From Methylohalomonas sp034521715 (lineage in GTDB: Bacteria > Pseudomonadota > Gammaproteobacteria > Methylohalomonadales > Methylohalomonadaceae): DNA of 64,000 bases. Positions 36,054 through 44,625 of this stretch are shown piece by piece. Made by a program: the position numbers and the translations under genes. Each line of letters starts with the position of its first letter. The first letter of the stretch is position 1. Under the pieces are notes generated by a model. It was not told where the DNA came from. It ran no database searches and was given only the letters and a program-made list of their open reading frames with translations. The stretch covers positions 372,001 to 436,000 of the forward strand of contig JAXHLY010000002.1 of the NCBI GenBank assembly GCA_034521715.1. The letters run 5' to 3'.

Positions 36054-38290
36054 ACCGTGCCCGTGCCTTGTGTGGCGGAGTTATTCACGCCGTTATCGTC
36101 GTCGTTATTCGCCGATGCATCAAGCGGCAGGCGGATGACGGCGGATGCCCCGCGTTTCGGGGCGTTATTTTCCAGCCATACCATGCCGCCGTGTTCTTCA
36201 ATGATTTTCTTTACGATGGCCAGACCCAGGCCGGTCCCCTTGGTCTTGGTTGTGATGTACGGTTCGAATATCTGTGCGATGATGTCTTCGGGGATGCCGC
36301 AGCCACTGTCGCTGATACGGATCTCGACAAACTCCAGCCCACCCTGCCTGACGCGCTGTGTCGATATCGACAGTTCAATCGGCTCGTTGTTACTACTGGC
36401 GTCAAAGGCGTTGTTCACCAGGTTGTTGAGCACCTGGCGCAGCCGTCCCGGATCGGCATTGACCAGCGGCAGGCCATCCTCAAGCTGGATATTCACCTTC
36501 GCCGAGGGGTCCAGGTTGTGAAACAGGTCGAGCACTTCCCGGATCAACTCGTTTAAATCGACAGGCTGGGGTTCCAGCGCCGGTGCCCTGGCATATTCCG
36601 AGAATGTATTAACCATATCCTTCATGGTCTCGACCTGCTGGATAATGGTATTGGTCAGGCGATCAAGGGGCTTGGTATCTTCACCGGTCACGTCGCCCTG
36701 CAGGTATTTATGCCGAATCCGTTCCGCGGACAGCTGAATCGGCGTTAACGGGTTCTTGATCTCGTGGGCCAGTCGGCGGGCGACTTCACCCCAGGCCGCA
36801 TCACGCTGGCTCTGGATAAGGGTGGTTATATCATCAAAGACAATCACGTAACCGGACTGCTCAGGCGCGATATTCGGCAGTGAAGTTCCGCTGCACATCA
36901 GCACCTGACGGCCGCTGCTGCCGAACAATGTCACCTGCGCGCGCCAGTCTTCATGATTTTCCAGATACGGGCTGATGACCTCCTCCAGGTGAATCAGGTG
37001 CGGATTCGCATCGCAGAGTTCATACAGGTGTTTGCCTACCCAGCTAGACATGGGGATGCCGAGGATCTGGCTGGCACTGACGTTGGTCGTTCGCAGGCGG
37101 CGGTCCTGATCCAGCACCAATACCCCGGAGGACAGACGCCCCAGTACTGCCTCGAGATAGGCACGCTGGGCCTCGGTTTCCTGGCGGCTCCGGTGAACGG
37201 CATCGCGGGCACGGGCAATTTCGCGTGTCATGTCATTGAATGACGCTACCAGCACGCCAAGTTCATCGTTACTGGGTACGGGCAGGCGCATGCTGTAGTC
37301 GCCGCTGGCGATTGCCCGGGTGCCCGTGGCCAGGTCCCGGATCGGCGCGGCCAGGCGCTTGGCCGTATAAAATGCCGCCCAGACGATACTGAATATACTG
37401 AACAGCAATACCAGTGTCAGCAGCAGTGTAAAACTCAGTTTCAGCTGTTCACGCAGATAGGATAGTTCGCGGTATTTTTCATAGGCCGATTCAACACTAT
37501 CGGTAAGTTCACTCATGCGATCGGAGACGGGGTACAGTGCCTGCAAAACCCGGCTCTCATTCTGTATCGATATATCCGGTACATTGACAGCGACGCGGAT
37601 CATCAGGCCGCTGTCCTTGATCGTATCCAGCCCCACATAACTGTTTCCCTGGCGTAGCTGCAGCAGGATGCTGTCGCTGGGGCTGGTCGGGACCAGTTGC
37701 GTGGCGTCGATGGAGGTGGTGGCGATAAACGTGCCCTGGCGGCTCATCAGGGTCAGTTCCTCGGCGCCGCTTTTTTGGCGCATCTCGTCAATCTCGAATG
37801 GTGCCGCGGCGTTGTGAACATTAGTGAATTCCTCGCCCATCTGCCGGGTACGCCTGAGGAGCTCACGCATGCGGCCGTCAAGTGACAGCCGGCTCAGCTC
37901 AAGTGAATCGTTCAATGCTTTTTCGACACGCAGATCGAACCAGTTATCGATACCACGGTTGAGAAAATCGAGTGAAAAGAAGTACAGGATCAGCACCGGC
38001 GTTACCGATAGTGTCGTCAGCATGACGACCATTCGCACCGTCATTTTTGCGCCGGCGACCCGGTTCTTCAGCTGGTGGACGAGCTGGCGGATGTTGACGC
38101 CGATCAGGATCAGCATGATCAGCAGTCCAACGGTGTTGAATACCAGCAGTATGGAATAGAGCCTGCCGAAGCGCTCCGAGTTCTGCACGGCATCGCTCAT
38201 CATCAGCAATGAAGCGAGCATGAAGATGAATAATCCGATCCCGCTGATGAATATGATGCGGCTGCCTTGTTTCATGATTTGAGCGGCCAT
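36050..38290 (-). CDS. ntrY: NtrY-like sensor histidine kinase
   Basis: 746-residue membrane kinase. Several N-terminal helices (about 11-32, 45-66, 88-106) and a periplasmic segment lead to a further helix (about 285-310). A HAMP domain (LAAPIRDLATGTRAIASGDYSMRL), a PAS domain, the phospho-acceptor box RRLAHEIKNPLTPIQLSAERI and the ATPase domain with N, G1 and G2 boxes (VLNNLVNNAFDA, DSGCGIP, TKGTGLGLAIVKK) follow. NtrY/NtrX are linked to nitrogen or redox control in other proteobacteria; the signal here is unknown. A second ATG at 38275 is a possible start. Confidence 0.92.
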   Translation of the reverse strand: MAAQIMKQGSRIIFISGIGLFIFMLASLLMMSDAVQNSERFGRLYSILLVFNTVGLLIMLILIGVNIRQLVHQLKNRVAGAKMTVRMVVMLTTLSVTPVLILYFFSLDFLNRGIDNWFDLRVEKALNDSLELSRLSLDGRMRELLRRTRQMGEEFTNVHNAAAPFEIDEMRQKSGAEELTLMSRQGTFIATTSIDATQLVPTSPSDSILLQLRQGNSYVGLDTIKDSGLMIRVAVNVPDISIQNESRVLQALYPVSDRMSELTDSVESAYEKYRELSYLREQLKLSFTLLLTLVLLFSIFSIVWAAFYTAKRLAAPIRDLATGTRAIASGDYSMRLPVPSNDELGVLVASFNDMTREIARARDAVHRSRQETEAQRAYLEAVLGRLSSGVLVLDQDRRLRTTNVSASQILGIPMSSWVGKHLYELCDANPHLIHLEEVISPYLENHEDWRAQVTLFGSSGRQVLMCSGTSLPNIAPEQSGYVIVFDDITTLIQSQRDAAWGEVARRLAHEIKNPLTPIQLSAERIRHKYLQGDVTGEDTKPLDRLTNTIIQQVETMKDMVNTFSEYARAPALEPQPVDLNELIREVLDLFHNLDPSAKVNIQLEDGLPLVNADPGRLRQVLNNLVNNAFDASSNNEPIELSISTQRVRQGGLEFVEIRISDSGCGIPEDIIAQIFEPYITTKTKGTGLGLAIVKKIIEEHGGMVWLENNAPKRGASAVIRLPLDASANNDDDNGVNNSATQGTGTV

Positions 38291-38853
38291 TCATGCCAGG
38301 CACTGACGACATGCCAGTGCGAAGAAATATACGCAGTCGGTCGCATGGGAGCGGGCAGGCTTTCAATATCCAGCCAGGCACGTAAACGGCCGTGATAGGA
38401 ATGCCCGCTTTGCAGCATTTCAGTGTTGACCAGCGGATACTCACGGATGGCGCCTATGAACTGCAGTGCCTCGCGCAGCGACAGAAAACTGCGTCGCTGG
38501 TAGTTGTGTGTTACCAGGTAGTGTTTACTCAGTGCCTGCCGCTCGAGACGAAAGCGCTCGCTGTGTTCGGCTATCTTGCGATCCCAGATCCAGCGGCGCT
38601 GCTGCAGGGCTTCAATCTCGATAACGATATCCATGGCAACACCGTGATCCAGGGCTTTTAGCGCTTCCTTGCTGAGCTCGAAATCAAGCTGGGCGCTGAG
38701 GATCATCTCGCCGTTGACCTCGGCGCTGGAGATATCGCGCACGGTAATACCCGCAGCCTGTACCCACTGCCCCAGGAGCAAGGCCGTCAGTACCAGTATC
38801 AGTTTGCTGCTGGCGGTTTCAGTTTTTGCTGAGACAGGCATAGAAAAAACCAT
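38272..38853 (-). CDS. DUF4390 protein
   Basis: 193 residues from the ATG at 38853, which has GAGG about eight bases upstream and lies inside the end of rsmB. A hydrophobic export segment (LILVLTALLLGQWVQAAG) precedes a beta-rich domain with ITVRDISSAEVNGEMILSAQLDFELS, RRWIWDRKIAEH, and YLVTHNYQRRSFLSLREAL, the pattern of DUF4390. The family almost always sits between rsmB and ntrY, as here, overlapping ntrY by 19 bp. No activity is known; a periplasmic partner of the NtrY sensor is a reasonable guess from synteny. Confidence 0.85.
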   Translation of the reverse strand: MVFSMPVSAKTETASSKLILVLTALLLGQWVQAAGITVRDISSAEVNGEMILSAQLDFELSKEALKALDHGVAMDIVIEIEALQQRRWIWDRKIAEHSERFRLERQALSKHYLVTHNYQRRSFLSLREALQFIGAIREYPLVNTEMLQSGHSYHGRLRAWLDIESLPAPMRPTAYISSHWHVVSAWHEWPLKS

Positions 38854-40114
38854 CCATATCCTCGTCCCCCGGCAGTATCTGGCGTCCGGCACCGGACTTT
38901 CGACCCCACTGTGCAGTGATCGGTAAAGCCTGTGCATCCGGATACTGCTCAAGGAATGCGGTAATTATGTTGTTGTTTTCCTCCGGCAGAACGGAACAGG
39001 TGGCATACAACAGCTTACCCCCGCAAGCGAGCAGCGGCCAGACGCCACTTAGCAGTTCGAACTGCCGCGTGGCGGCGGCTGCCACGGCCGCCGTATCACG
39101 ATGGTATTTAATGTCCGGATGCCGGCGGATGACGCCGGTTCCGGTACAGGGGGCGTCGAGCAGTATGCGGTCGAACGGTTTACCGTCCCACCATGTATCC
39201 GGGTATCTGGCATCCGCATTGACCAGGGTGGCATCGAGCCGCAGGCGATCGAGACCGGCCTGCACGCGTTGCAGCCGTTCGGCGGCGCTATCCAGCGCCA
39301 CCAGCGCCGCCAGTCCCGGTTCGCATTCAAGAATATGCGCCGTCTTGCCGCCGGGCGCGGCGCAGGCATCCAGTACCCGCTGTCCCGGTTGCAGCTCCAG
39401 CAGCCCGGCCGCCAGCTGGGCCGCGGCATCCTGCACCGAAACCAGGCCGGAGTCGAACCCCGGCAACCGCGCGGCCGCTACGGCGGGCGTGATGATCAGG
39501 CCCTGGGGCGCATACCGGTGGGGTGAGCCTTCCAGGCCGGCCTGTGTCAGTTGACGGCAGTAATCGTCAAGGCTGGTCAGGCGCGCATTAATACGGACCG
39601 ACAGCGGCGGGCGCCGGTTACAGGCGTCGGCAATGTCGCGCCAGTCCTCCGGCCACGCCTGCTGCAATGTTTTCAGCAGCCATTCCGGTTGTGCATACTC
39701 GGCCACGGCAGAGGCGCTGACACAGTCTTCCAGGGCTTGATGCTCGCGCACGGCCCGCCGCAGCACGGCGTTGACCAGTCCACCCGCCCATGGCTTGCCG
39801 AGTTCGGTGCTGCTGTCGACGCTGGCGGCGACGGCCGCGTGATCCGGGGTGCGCAGGTACAGGATCTGGTACAGGCCGCACAGCAGCAGGCATTCCACAT
39901 CACGGTCCGCCGCTTTCACCGGTTTGTTCAGTAGCCGGCCGAGCTGGTAGCGCAGCCGCGGCAGCCAGCGCAGCACCCCGTAGCAGAGCTCCTGTACAAA
40001 GGCCTGGTCACGGCCTTCCAGCCCGGCGGTTGCCGCCGCCAGCGCCGCATCCAGCGTCGTGCCTTTATCCAGCACATCTCTCAGTATGTGCACGGCCAGC
40101 GTCCGGGTATGCAT
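38819..40114 (-). CDS. rsmB: 16S rRNA (cytosine(967)-C(5))-methyltransferase RsmB
   Basis: 431 residues: an N-terminal NusB-like RNA-binding domain (about 1-140; LRDVLDKGTTLDAAL, VQELCYGVLRW, NAVLRRAVRE) and a C-terminal m5C methyltransferase domain. The SAM loop is LDACAAPGGKTAHILE. The two catalytic cysteines are in DAPCTGTGVIRRHPD and YATCSVLPEENN. It modifies C967 of 16S rRNA. Order def-fmt-rsmB is conserved; fmt ends 7 bp upstream. Confidence 0.94.
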   Translation of the reverse strand: MHTRTLAVHILRDVLDKGTTLDAALAAATAGLEGRDQAFVQELCYGVLRWLPRLRYQLGRLLNKPVKAADRDVECLLLCGLYQILYLRTPDHAAVAASVDSSTELGKPWAGGLVNAVLRRAVREHQALEDCVSASAVAEYAQPEWLLKTLQQAWPEDWRDIADACNRRPPLSVRINARLTSLDDYCRQLTQAGLEGSPHRYAPQGLIITPAVAAARLPGFDSGLVSVQDAAAQLAAGLLELQPGQRVLDACAAPGGKTAHILECEPGLAALVALDSAAERLQRVQAGLDRLRLDATLVNADARYPDTWWDGKPFDRILLDAPCTGTGVIRRHPDIKYHRDTAAVAAAATRQFELLSGVWPLLACGGKLLYATCSVLPEENNNIITAFLEQYPDAQALPITAQWGRKSGAGRQILPGDEDMDGFFYACLSKN

Positions 40115-40121
40115 GCCTGGT

Positions 40122-41054
40122 TCAGCCGGCGGCCTTGCCGAAGCCGGGGCGCCCGTTGAGGAATTCAGCCGCGCTCAACGGTTTGCCGCCCGGTAGTTGC
40201 AGCCGCCGGATACGCAGCAGACCGCTGCCGGTGGCGATGTCGATACCCTGACTGCCGGTGGCGACCACCGTGCCCGGTGCCGCCGCCGTGGATACCTCAA
40301 CGACGGTTGCTTCCCAGATCCGACAGTCGAGACCGTCGAGTTCGGCGCGGGCCACGGGCGTCGGGTGGAAGGCACGGACCGCGCGGGCCAGTTCCGCTGC
40401 CGGCTGCTGCCAGTCGAGCCGGCTTTCCGATTTATGAATCTTCGGCGCATAACAGGCCCCGGCTTCGGGCTGGGGCGTGGCCCGGGTGGCGTCGAGCCGG
40501 GGCAGCAGCTCTATGAGTGCATCGGCGCCTGTCTCGGCGAGACGCTGCTGCAGGCTGGCGGTGGTATCGGTCTCGGTGATGGCCTCGGGGACCTGCGCCA
40601 GCAGGGGCCCGGTATCGAGTCCGGTGTCCATCTGCATGAGGCTGATGCCGGTTTCCTGGTCACCGGCCAGAATGGCGCGCTGCACAGGGGCCGCCCCGCG
40701 CCAGCGCGGCAGCAGGGAAAAGTGCAGATTGATGCAGCCGAGGCGCGGACGTTCGAGTATTGCCGGCGTCAACAGCAGGCCGTAGGCCACCACGATCAGG
40801 GCGTCGGCAGCGGCCAGGCCGGTGTCGTTTTCCAGTTCCCGGGCGCTGGCCGGCTGGTGGACCGGCAGCCCGTGTTGCTGCGCCAGTGTCTTCACCGGCC
40901 CGGATTGCAGCCGGCGGCCGCGGCCGGCCGGCCGGTCCGGCCGGGTATAGACGTGGGTAACGGTATGCGGGGTGCGCTCCAGCAGGGCCTGGAGCACCAT
41001 GGCCGCGGCTCCCGGCGTGCCGGCAAACGCCAGTCGCAGGGCTGTCGCCGTCAC
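40122..41054 (-). CDS. fmt: methionyl-tRNA formyltransferase
   Basis: Formylates initiator Met-tRNA using 10-formyl-THF. The 310-residue protein has the N-terminal transferase fold (LRLAFAGTPGAAAMVLQALL) with catalytic region GCINLHFSLLPRWRGAAPVQRAIL and QMDTGLDTGPLL. The C-terminal tRNA-binding beta barrel has RAVRAFHPTPVARAELDG and GLLRIRRLQLPGGKPLSAAEFL. Its ATG overlaps the def stop by 4 bp, consistent with paired action of formylase and deformylase. Confidence 0.94.
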   Translation of the reverse strand: MTATALRLAFAGTPGAAAMVLQALLERTPHTVTHVYTRPDRPAGRGRRLQSGPVKTLAQQHGLPVHQPASARELENDTGLAAADALIVVAYGLLLTPAILERPRLGCINLHFSLLPRWRGAAPVQRAILAGDQETGISLMQMDTGLDTGPLLAQVPEAITETDTTASLQQRLAETGADALIELLPRLDATRATPQPEAGACYAPKIHKSESRLDWQQPAAELARAVRAFHPTPVARAELDGLDCRIWEATVVEVSTAAAPGTVVATGSQGIDIATGSGLLRIRRLQLPGGKPLSAAEFLNGRPGFGKAAG

Positions 41055-41563
41055 AGCGCCTGGCGTTCTAGCTTCTGGCGTTTTTCCAGCTTCTTCTGGA
41101 CCCGCTTGCGTTTCAGGGACGACAGGTAATCGACGAACAGCCGCCCGTTCAGGTGGTCGATTTCATGCTGAACGCAGACCGCCAGCAGGCCGTCGGTTTC
41201 GGTCTCCACGGTTTCGGCATCGAGCGTCTGGTAACGAAAGCGTATCCATTCGGCGCGTTCGACAACGTCGAAATACTCGGGGACCGACAGGCAGCCCTCT
41301 TCCATTTCGCGGCTGCCACGACTGTCCAGTATCTCGGGATTGATCAGGTACATGGGGCTGTTGCGTTCGGCTGACAGATCGATGACGACCACCCGCTGCT
41401 GGGCATTGACCTGGGTCGCGGCCAGGCCGATGCCGTTTTCGGCATACATGGTCTCGAGCATATCGGCCGCCAGCCGGCGGATACCGGCGTCTATCTCGGC
41501 GACCGGTTCGGCCCGCTTGCGCAGGTCGGGATCCGGATAATGAAGGACTGTCAATTTTGCCAT
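41051..41563 (-). CDS. def: peptide deformylase
   Basis: Metalloenzyme that removes the N-formyl group from new proteins. All three motifs are present: NGIGLAATQVN, EGCLSVPE with the metal-binding cysteine, and QHEIDHLNGRLFVD with two metal histidines and the catalytic glutamate. 170 residues is the normal length. First gene of the def-fmt-rsmB-DUF4390-ntrYX run; a promoter is visible upstream at 41603-41631. Confidence 0.96.
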   Translation of the reverse strand: MAKLTVLHYPDPDLRKRAEPVAEIDAGIRRLAADMLETMYAENGIGLAATQVNAQQRVVVIDLSAERNSPMYLINPEILDSRGSREMEEGCLSVPEYFDVVERAEWIRFRYQTLDAETVETETDGLLAVCVQHEIDHLNGRLFVDYLSSLKRKRVQKKLEKRQKLERQAL

Positions 41564-41602
41564 AAGTGCTGCTGAATCTGTCTAATTGCTTGACTGTAAA
41601 GC

Positions 41603-41631
41603 ATTATAACCAATATTGACCGATCTCTCAG
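41603..41631 (-). promoter_or_regulatory. sigma-70 promoter for def operon
   Basis: On the minus strand CTGAGA (41631-41626), a 17-bp spacer and consensus TATAAT (41608-41603). Transcription would begin near 41597, about 34 bp before the def ATG. Confidence 0.6.
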
Positions 41632-41657
41632 AATTGCGTTCATAGATGGTGGAATCG

Positions 41658-41684
41658 TTGACATTTTGCTATTCTTCTTAAAAT
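41658..41684 (+). promoter_or_regulatory. candidate promoter for the LysM gene
   Basis: Consensus TTGACA at 41658-41663 and TAAAAT at 41679-41684, with a short 15-bp spacer. It is 33 bp before the LysM-protein ATG and divergent from the def promoter. Confidence 0.45.
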
Positions 41685-41716
41685 CTACATTAAAGAACCC
41701 TCGTAAGGGCCCAGAG

Positions 41717-42874
41717 ATGCGGAACAAACTATTTATTCTCCTGCTGTTGGTCCTGTTGCCGGTAACAGGCTTTGCTGAGGCGCCGGCGGTCAAGGCCGAC
41801 CATCCCGACGCCTACACGGTCGTCAAGGGCGACACATTGTGGGATATCTCCGGGCGTTTCCTGGAAGAGCCCTGGCGCTGGCCCGAGATCTGGGAGGTTA
41901 ACCCCCAGATTGCGAATCCGCATCTGATCTATCCCGGTGATGTCATCTCGTTGACCTACCGCGACGGCCGGCCGGTGCTGACGGTCGACCGCGGCGCCGG
42001 CGGTCCGCGTTACGTCAAACTCTCGCCTGAAGCCCGGACCTATCCGCGTGACCGGGCGATACCGGCGATTCCGATTGAAGCCATCCGGCCGTTCCTGAGC
42101 CAGCCACTGGTGGTCGAGGAAAATGAAATGAACAGCTGGCCGTACGTGGTGTCCAGCTATGATGAGCATTTGATCGCCGGGCCCGGCAACACGATTTATA
42201 TCCGCGGCCTGCCGGATGATCATGGTGAGCGTTATTCGATATACCGGCCCGGCCCGGCCTATGTACTGCCGGATGACATCAGGCGTCAGCAGCGGACCCT
42301 GACCACGAGCACCAAGTACAGCGACAATGTGCCTGAGGGCGAGATACTGGGCTATCAGGCGCTGTACGTGGGCGATGCCGTGATCCGGCGCAGTGGCGAT
42401 CCGGCCTCCGGCATTATTACCACCGCCGAGCGCGAAGTGCTGGTCGGTGACCGGCTGCTGCCGCAGACCGACAGCGATGGCAGCGGGGATTACATTCCGA
42501 AGATGCCGGATCACGAGGTGGACGGCAGGGTCGTTTCAGTGATCGATGGCGTCTCGGAGATCGGCAACAACCAGGTGGTGGTTCTGTCGGTCGGTGCCGA
42601 GCAAGGCATAAAAACCGGCAGCGTGCTTGGCGTTTACCAGACCGGCAAGGTAGTCCGTGACAAGGTTGCGGCCCGCTCGGGTGACGAAATGTCGGGCAGG
42701 GGTACCTACCTGGAATACTTCGGCCTGCCCCAGGCACAGACCGAGCTGGTGGAACTGCCACCCGAGTTCGCCGGCGTAGTCATGGTTTTCCGGACCTTCG
42801 AGAGGGTCAGTTATGCGCTGGTGATGGATACCGATCGCTCCATCCATATTTACGATAAGGTCGCGAACCTCTAG
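41717..42874 (+). CDS. exported LysM-domain protein
   Basis: 385 residues from the ATG at 41717. A signal peptide (LFILLLLVLLPVTGFAEA) is followed by one LysM domain (about 32-85; YTVVKGDTLWDISGRFLEEPWRWPEIWEVNPQIANPHLIYPGD region), which binds peptidoglycan. The remaining 300 residues form a beta-rich region with repeated barrel-like segments (GEILGYQALYVGDAVI, GVYQTGKVVRDK). Genes of this design are regularly found divergent from def and upstream of dprA in gammaproteobacteria. The function is not defined beyond cell-wall binding. Confidence 0.85.
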   Translation: MRNKLFILLLLVLLPVTGFAEAPAVKADHPDAYTVVKGDTLWDISGRFLEEPWRWPEIWEVNPQIANPHLIYPGDVISLTYRDGRPVLTVDRGAGGPRYVKLSPEARTYPRDRAIPAIPIEAIRPFLSQPLVVEENEMNSWPYVVSSYDEHLIAGPGNTIYIRGLPDDHGERYSIYRPGPAYVLPDDIRRQQRTLTTSTKYSDNVPEGEILGYQALYVGDAVIRRSGDPASGIITTAEREVLVGDRLLPQTDSDGSGDYIPKMPDHEVDGRVVSVIDGVSEIGNNQVVVLSVGAEQGIKTGSVLGVYQTGKVVRDKVAARSGDEMSGRGTYLEYFGLPQAQTELVELPPEFAGVVMVFRTFERVSYALVMDTDRSIHIYDKVANL

Positions 42875-42944
42875 TCTATAGTTCTGCCAAGCTTTCAGCG
42901 CCGGCCGGGATGGCCGGCCACATCCGTCAACGAGGAGACTTCCC

Positions 42945-44087
42945 ATGGAGCGGGATGCATCCGACGCCGAAAATCGCCGTTACTGGCTGGCACTGTCACG
43001 AATCAGCGGAATAGGTGCCAGAACTGCCGAGTATCTGATCAGGATTACCGGTTCACTGGCGGCACTGTTTCACAGCACGGAATCCGAGCTGGTTGCCAAC
43101 GGCATCAGGCCGGCACTGGCCAGGGCGCTGCAGCAACCTGACTGGCGGGCCGTGGATCATGCCTGTGACTGGCTGGAGGCGGCCCCGGACCGGACTACAC
43201 TACAAGTAACCGCCAGCCATTATCCGGACTATCTCCGGCAGATACCTGACCCGCCGCTGGTATTGTTTGTCCAGGGGCAGCCGGGGGCGCTGACACGACC
43301 GCAGATCGGCATTGTCGGCAGCCGCAACCCGACGCCCGACGGCGCTGGCATAGCCGCCGATCTTGCCGCCCGGCTGAGCCGGGCCGGGCTGACCATTACC
43401 AGCGGCATGGCGCTCGGCATTGATGCCGCCGCCCATCAGGGCGCCATGCAGGCCGGCGGCAGTACCGTGGCGGTCGCCGGCTGTGGCCCCGATCGCATTT
43501 ATCCAAAGGCCCATGCGCGGCTGGCCGAGGGTATCCGGGAGAGCGGGGCGCTGGTCAGTGAATTCTTCCCCGGCACACCGCCGCTGGCCGGGAATTTCCC
43601 GCGCCGCAACCGCATCATCAGCGGTCTGTGTACGGGCGTCATGGTAGTCGAGGCCGCGCTGCGCAGCGGCTCGCTGATCACGGCACGCTACGCTGCAGAG
43701 CAGGGACGCGATGTCTTCGCCATACCCGGGTCCATTCACAGTCCGCAGGCACGTGGCTGCCATCGACTGATAAAACAGGGCGCGAAGCTGGTCGAGACGG
43801 AACAGGATGTGCTCGAAGAACTGCGATTCATGACAACATTGGACTGTATGACCGGGCAGCCGGAAGTGGCAGCCGAGCAGACACTGCAGGTCGATGATCT
43901 GTCCACCGAGAGCGTGCATGTCCTGAAGCTGATGGGTGAGGCGGCGGTCTCTGTTGACCGCCTCGTGGAGCGCAGTGGATTGACGGCCGATGCGGTTTCA
44001 TCCATTCTGTTATTATTGGAACTGCGCGGGCTGGTGGCTTCACAACCAGGCGGCACCTACTCACGCCTTCGAAGAGATAACACATGA
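42945..44087 (+). CDS. dprA: DNA processing protein DprA (Smf)
   Basis: Loads RecA onto incoming single-stranded DNA during natural transformation. 380 residues: an N-terminal helix-hairpin-helix region (YWLALSRISGIGARTAEYLI), the extended Rossmann fold (GIVGSRNPTPDGAG, ITSGMALGIDAAAHQGAM, VAGCGPDRIYPKAH, SEFFPGTPPLAGNFPRRNRIISGL, VVEAALRSGSLITARYAAEQGRDVFAIPG) and a C-terminal winged-helix DML1-like domain. ATG within four bases of the smg overlap. The presence of dprA alone does not prove competence. Confidence 0.94.
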   Translation: MERDASDAENRRYWLALSRISGIGARTAEYLIRITGSLAALFHSTESELVANGIRPALARALQQPDWRAVDHACDWLEAAPDRTTLQVTASHYPDYLRQIPDPPLVLFVQGQPGALTRPQIGIVGSRNPTPDGAGIAADLAARLSRAGLTITSGMALGIDAAAHQGAMQAGGSTVAVAGCGPDRIYPKAHARLAEGIRESGALVSEFFPGTPPLAGNFPRRNRIISGLCTGVMVVEAALRSGSLITARYAAEQGRDVFAIPGSIHSPQARGCHRLIKQGAKLVETEQDVLEELRFMTTLDCMTGQPEVAAEQTLQVDDLSTESVHVLKLMGEAAVSVDRLVERSGLTADAVSSILLLLELRGLVASQPGGTYSRLRRDNT

Positions 44088-44563
44088 AAGAAACCGTGTT
44101 AGATGTTCTCATGTATCTGTTTGACAATTACATCGAAGACGACGTTGAATTTACACCGGATGAGGATGTCCTCAGAGTAGAACTCAAGGAAGCGGGTTTC
44201 GGCGAGCACCAGGTCAGCAAAGCCTTCGACTGGCTTGAGGGTCTGGCCATGCAGAAGGAAACCATGGGTCTGCCGAAGCTGACGCATAAACCTTCCACGC
44301 GTATTCTCTCTGACGAGGAAGCCAACAAGCTTGATACCGAATGCTATGGTTTTCTCTTGTTTCTGGAAAATATCGGCGTTCTGGATGCCAGTGATCGTGA
44401 AATGGTTATAGATCGGTTAATGGCACTGGAAACTGATGAGATCGAACTGCAGCAGCTGAAATGGGTGGTGCTGATGGTGCTTTTCAATCAGCCCGGCAAG
44501 GAGGCCGCCTTTACCTGGATCGAGGACCTTGTGATGGATGAGTATAATACCAGCCTGCACTGA
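44084..44563 (+). CDS. smg: Smg (DUF494) family protein
   Basis: 159-residue acidic helical protein of the Smg/DUF494 family, starting MKETVLDVLMYLFDNYIEDD and ending with WVVLMVLFNQPGKEAAFTWIEDLVMDE. Conserved between dprA and topA; its ATG overlaps the dprA stop by 4 bp. The biochemical role is not known. No catalytic motif is visible. Confidence 0.9.
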   Translation: MKETVLDVLMYLFDNYIEDDVEFTPDEDVLRVELKEAGFGEHQVSKAFDWLEGLAMQKETMGLPKLTHKPSTRILSDEEANKLDTECYGFLLFLENIGVLDASDREMVIDRLMALETDEIELQQLKWVVLMVLFNQPGKEAAFTWIEDLVMDEYNTSLH

Positions 44564-44625
44564 AACTATTTCCATCCGGGCAGTCATTCCCCGTCTCCGC
44601 GATTAATAACACGAACTGTTCCCAC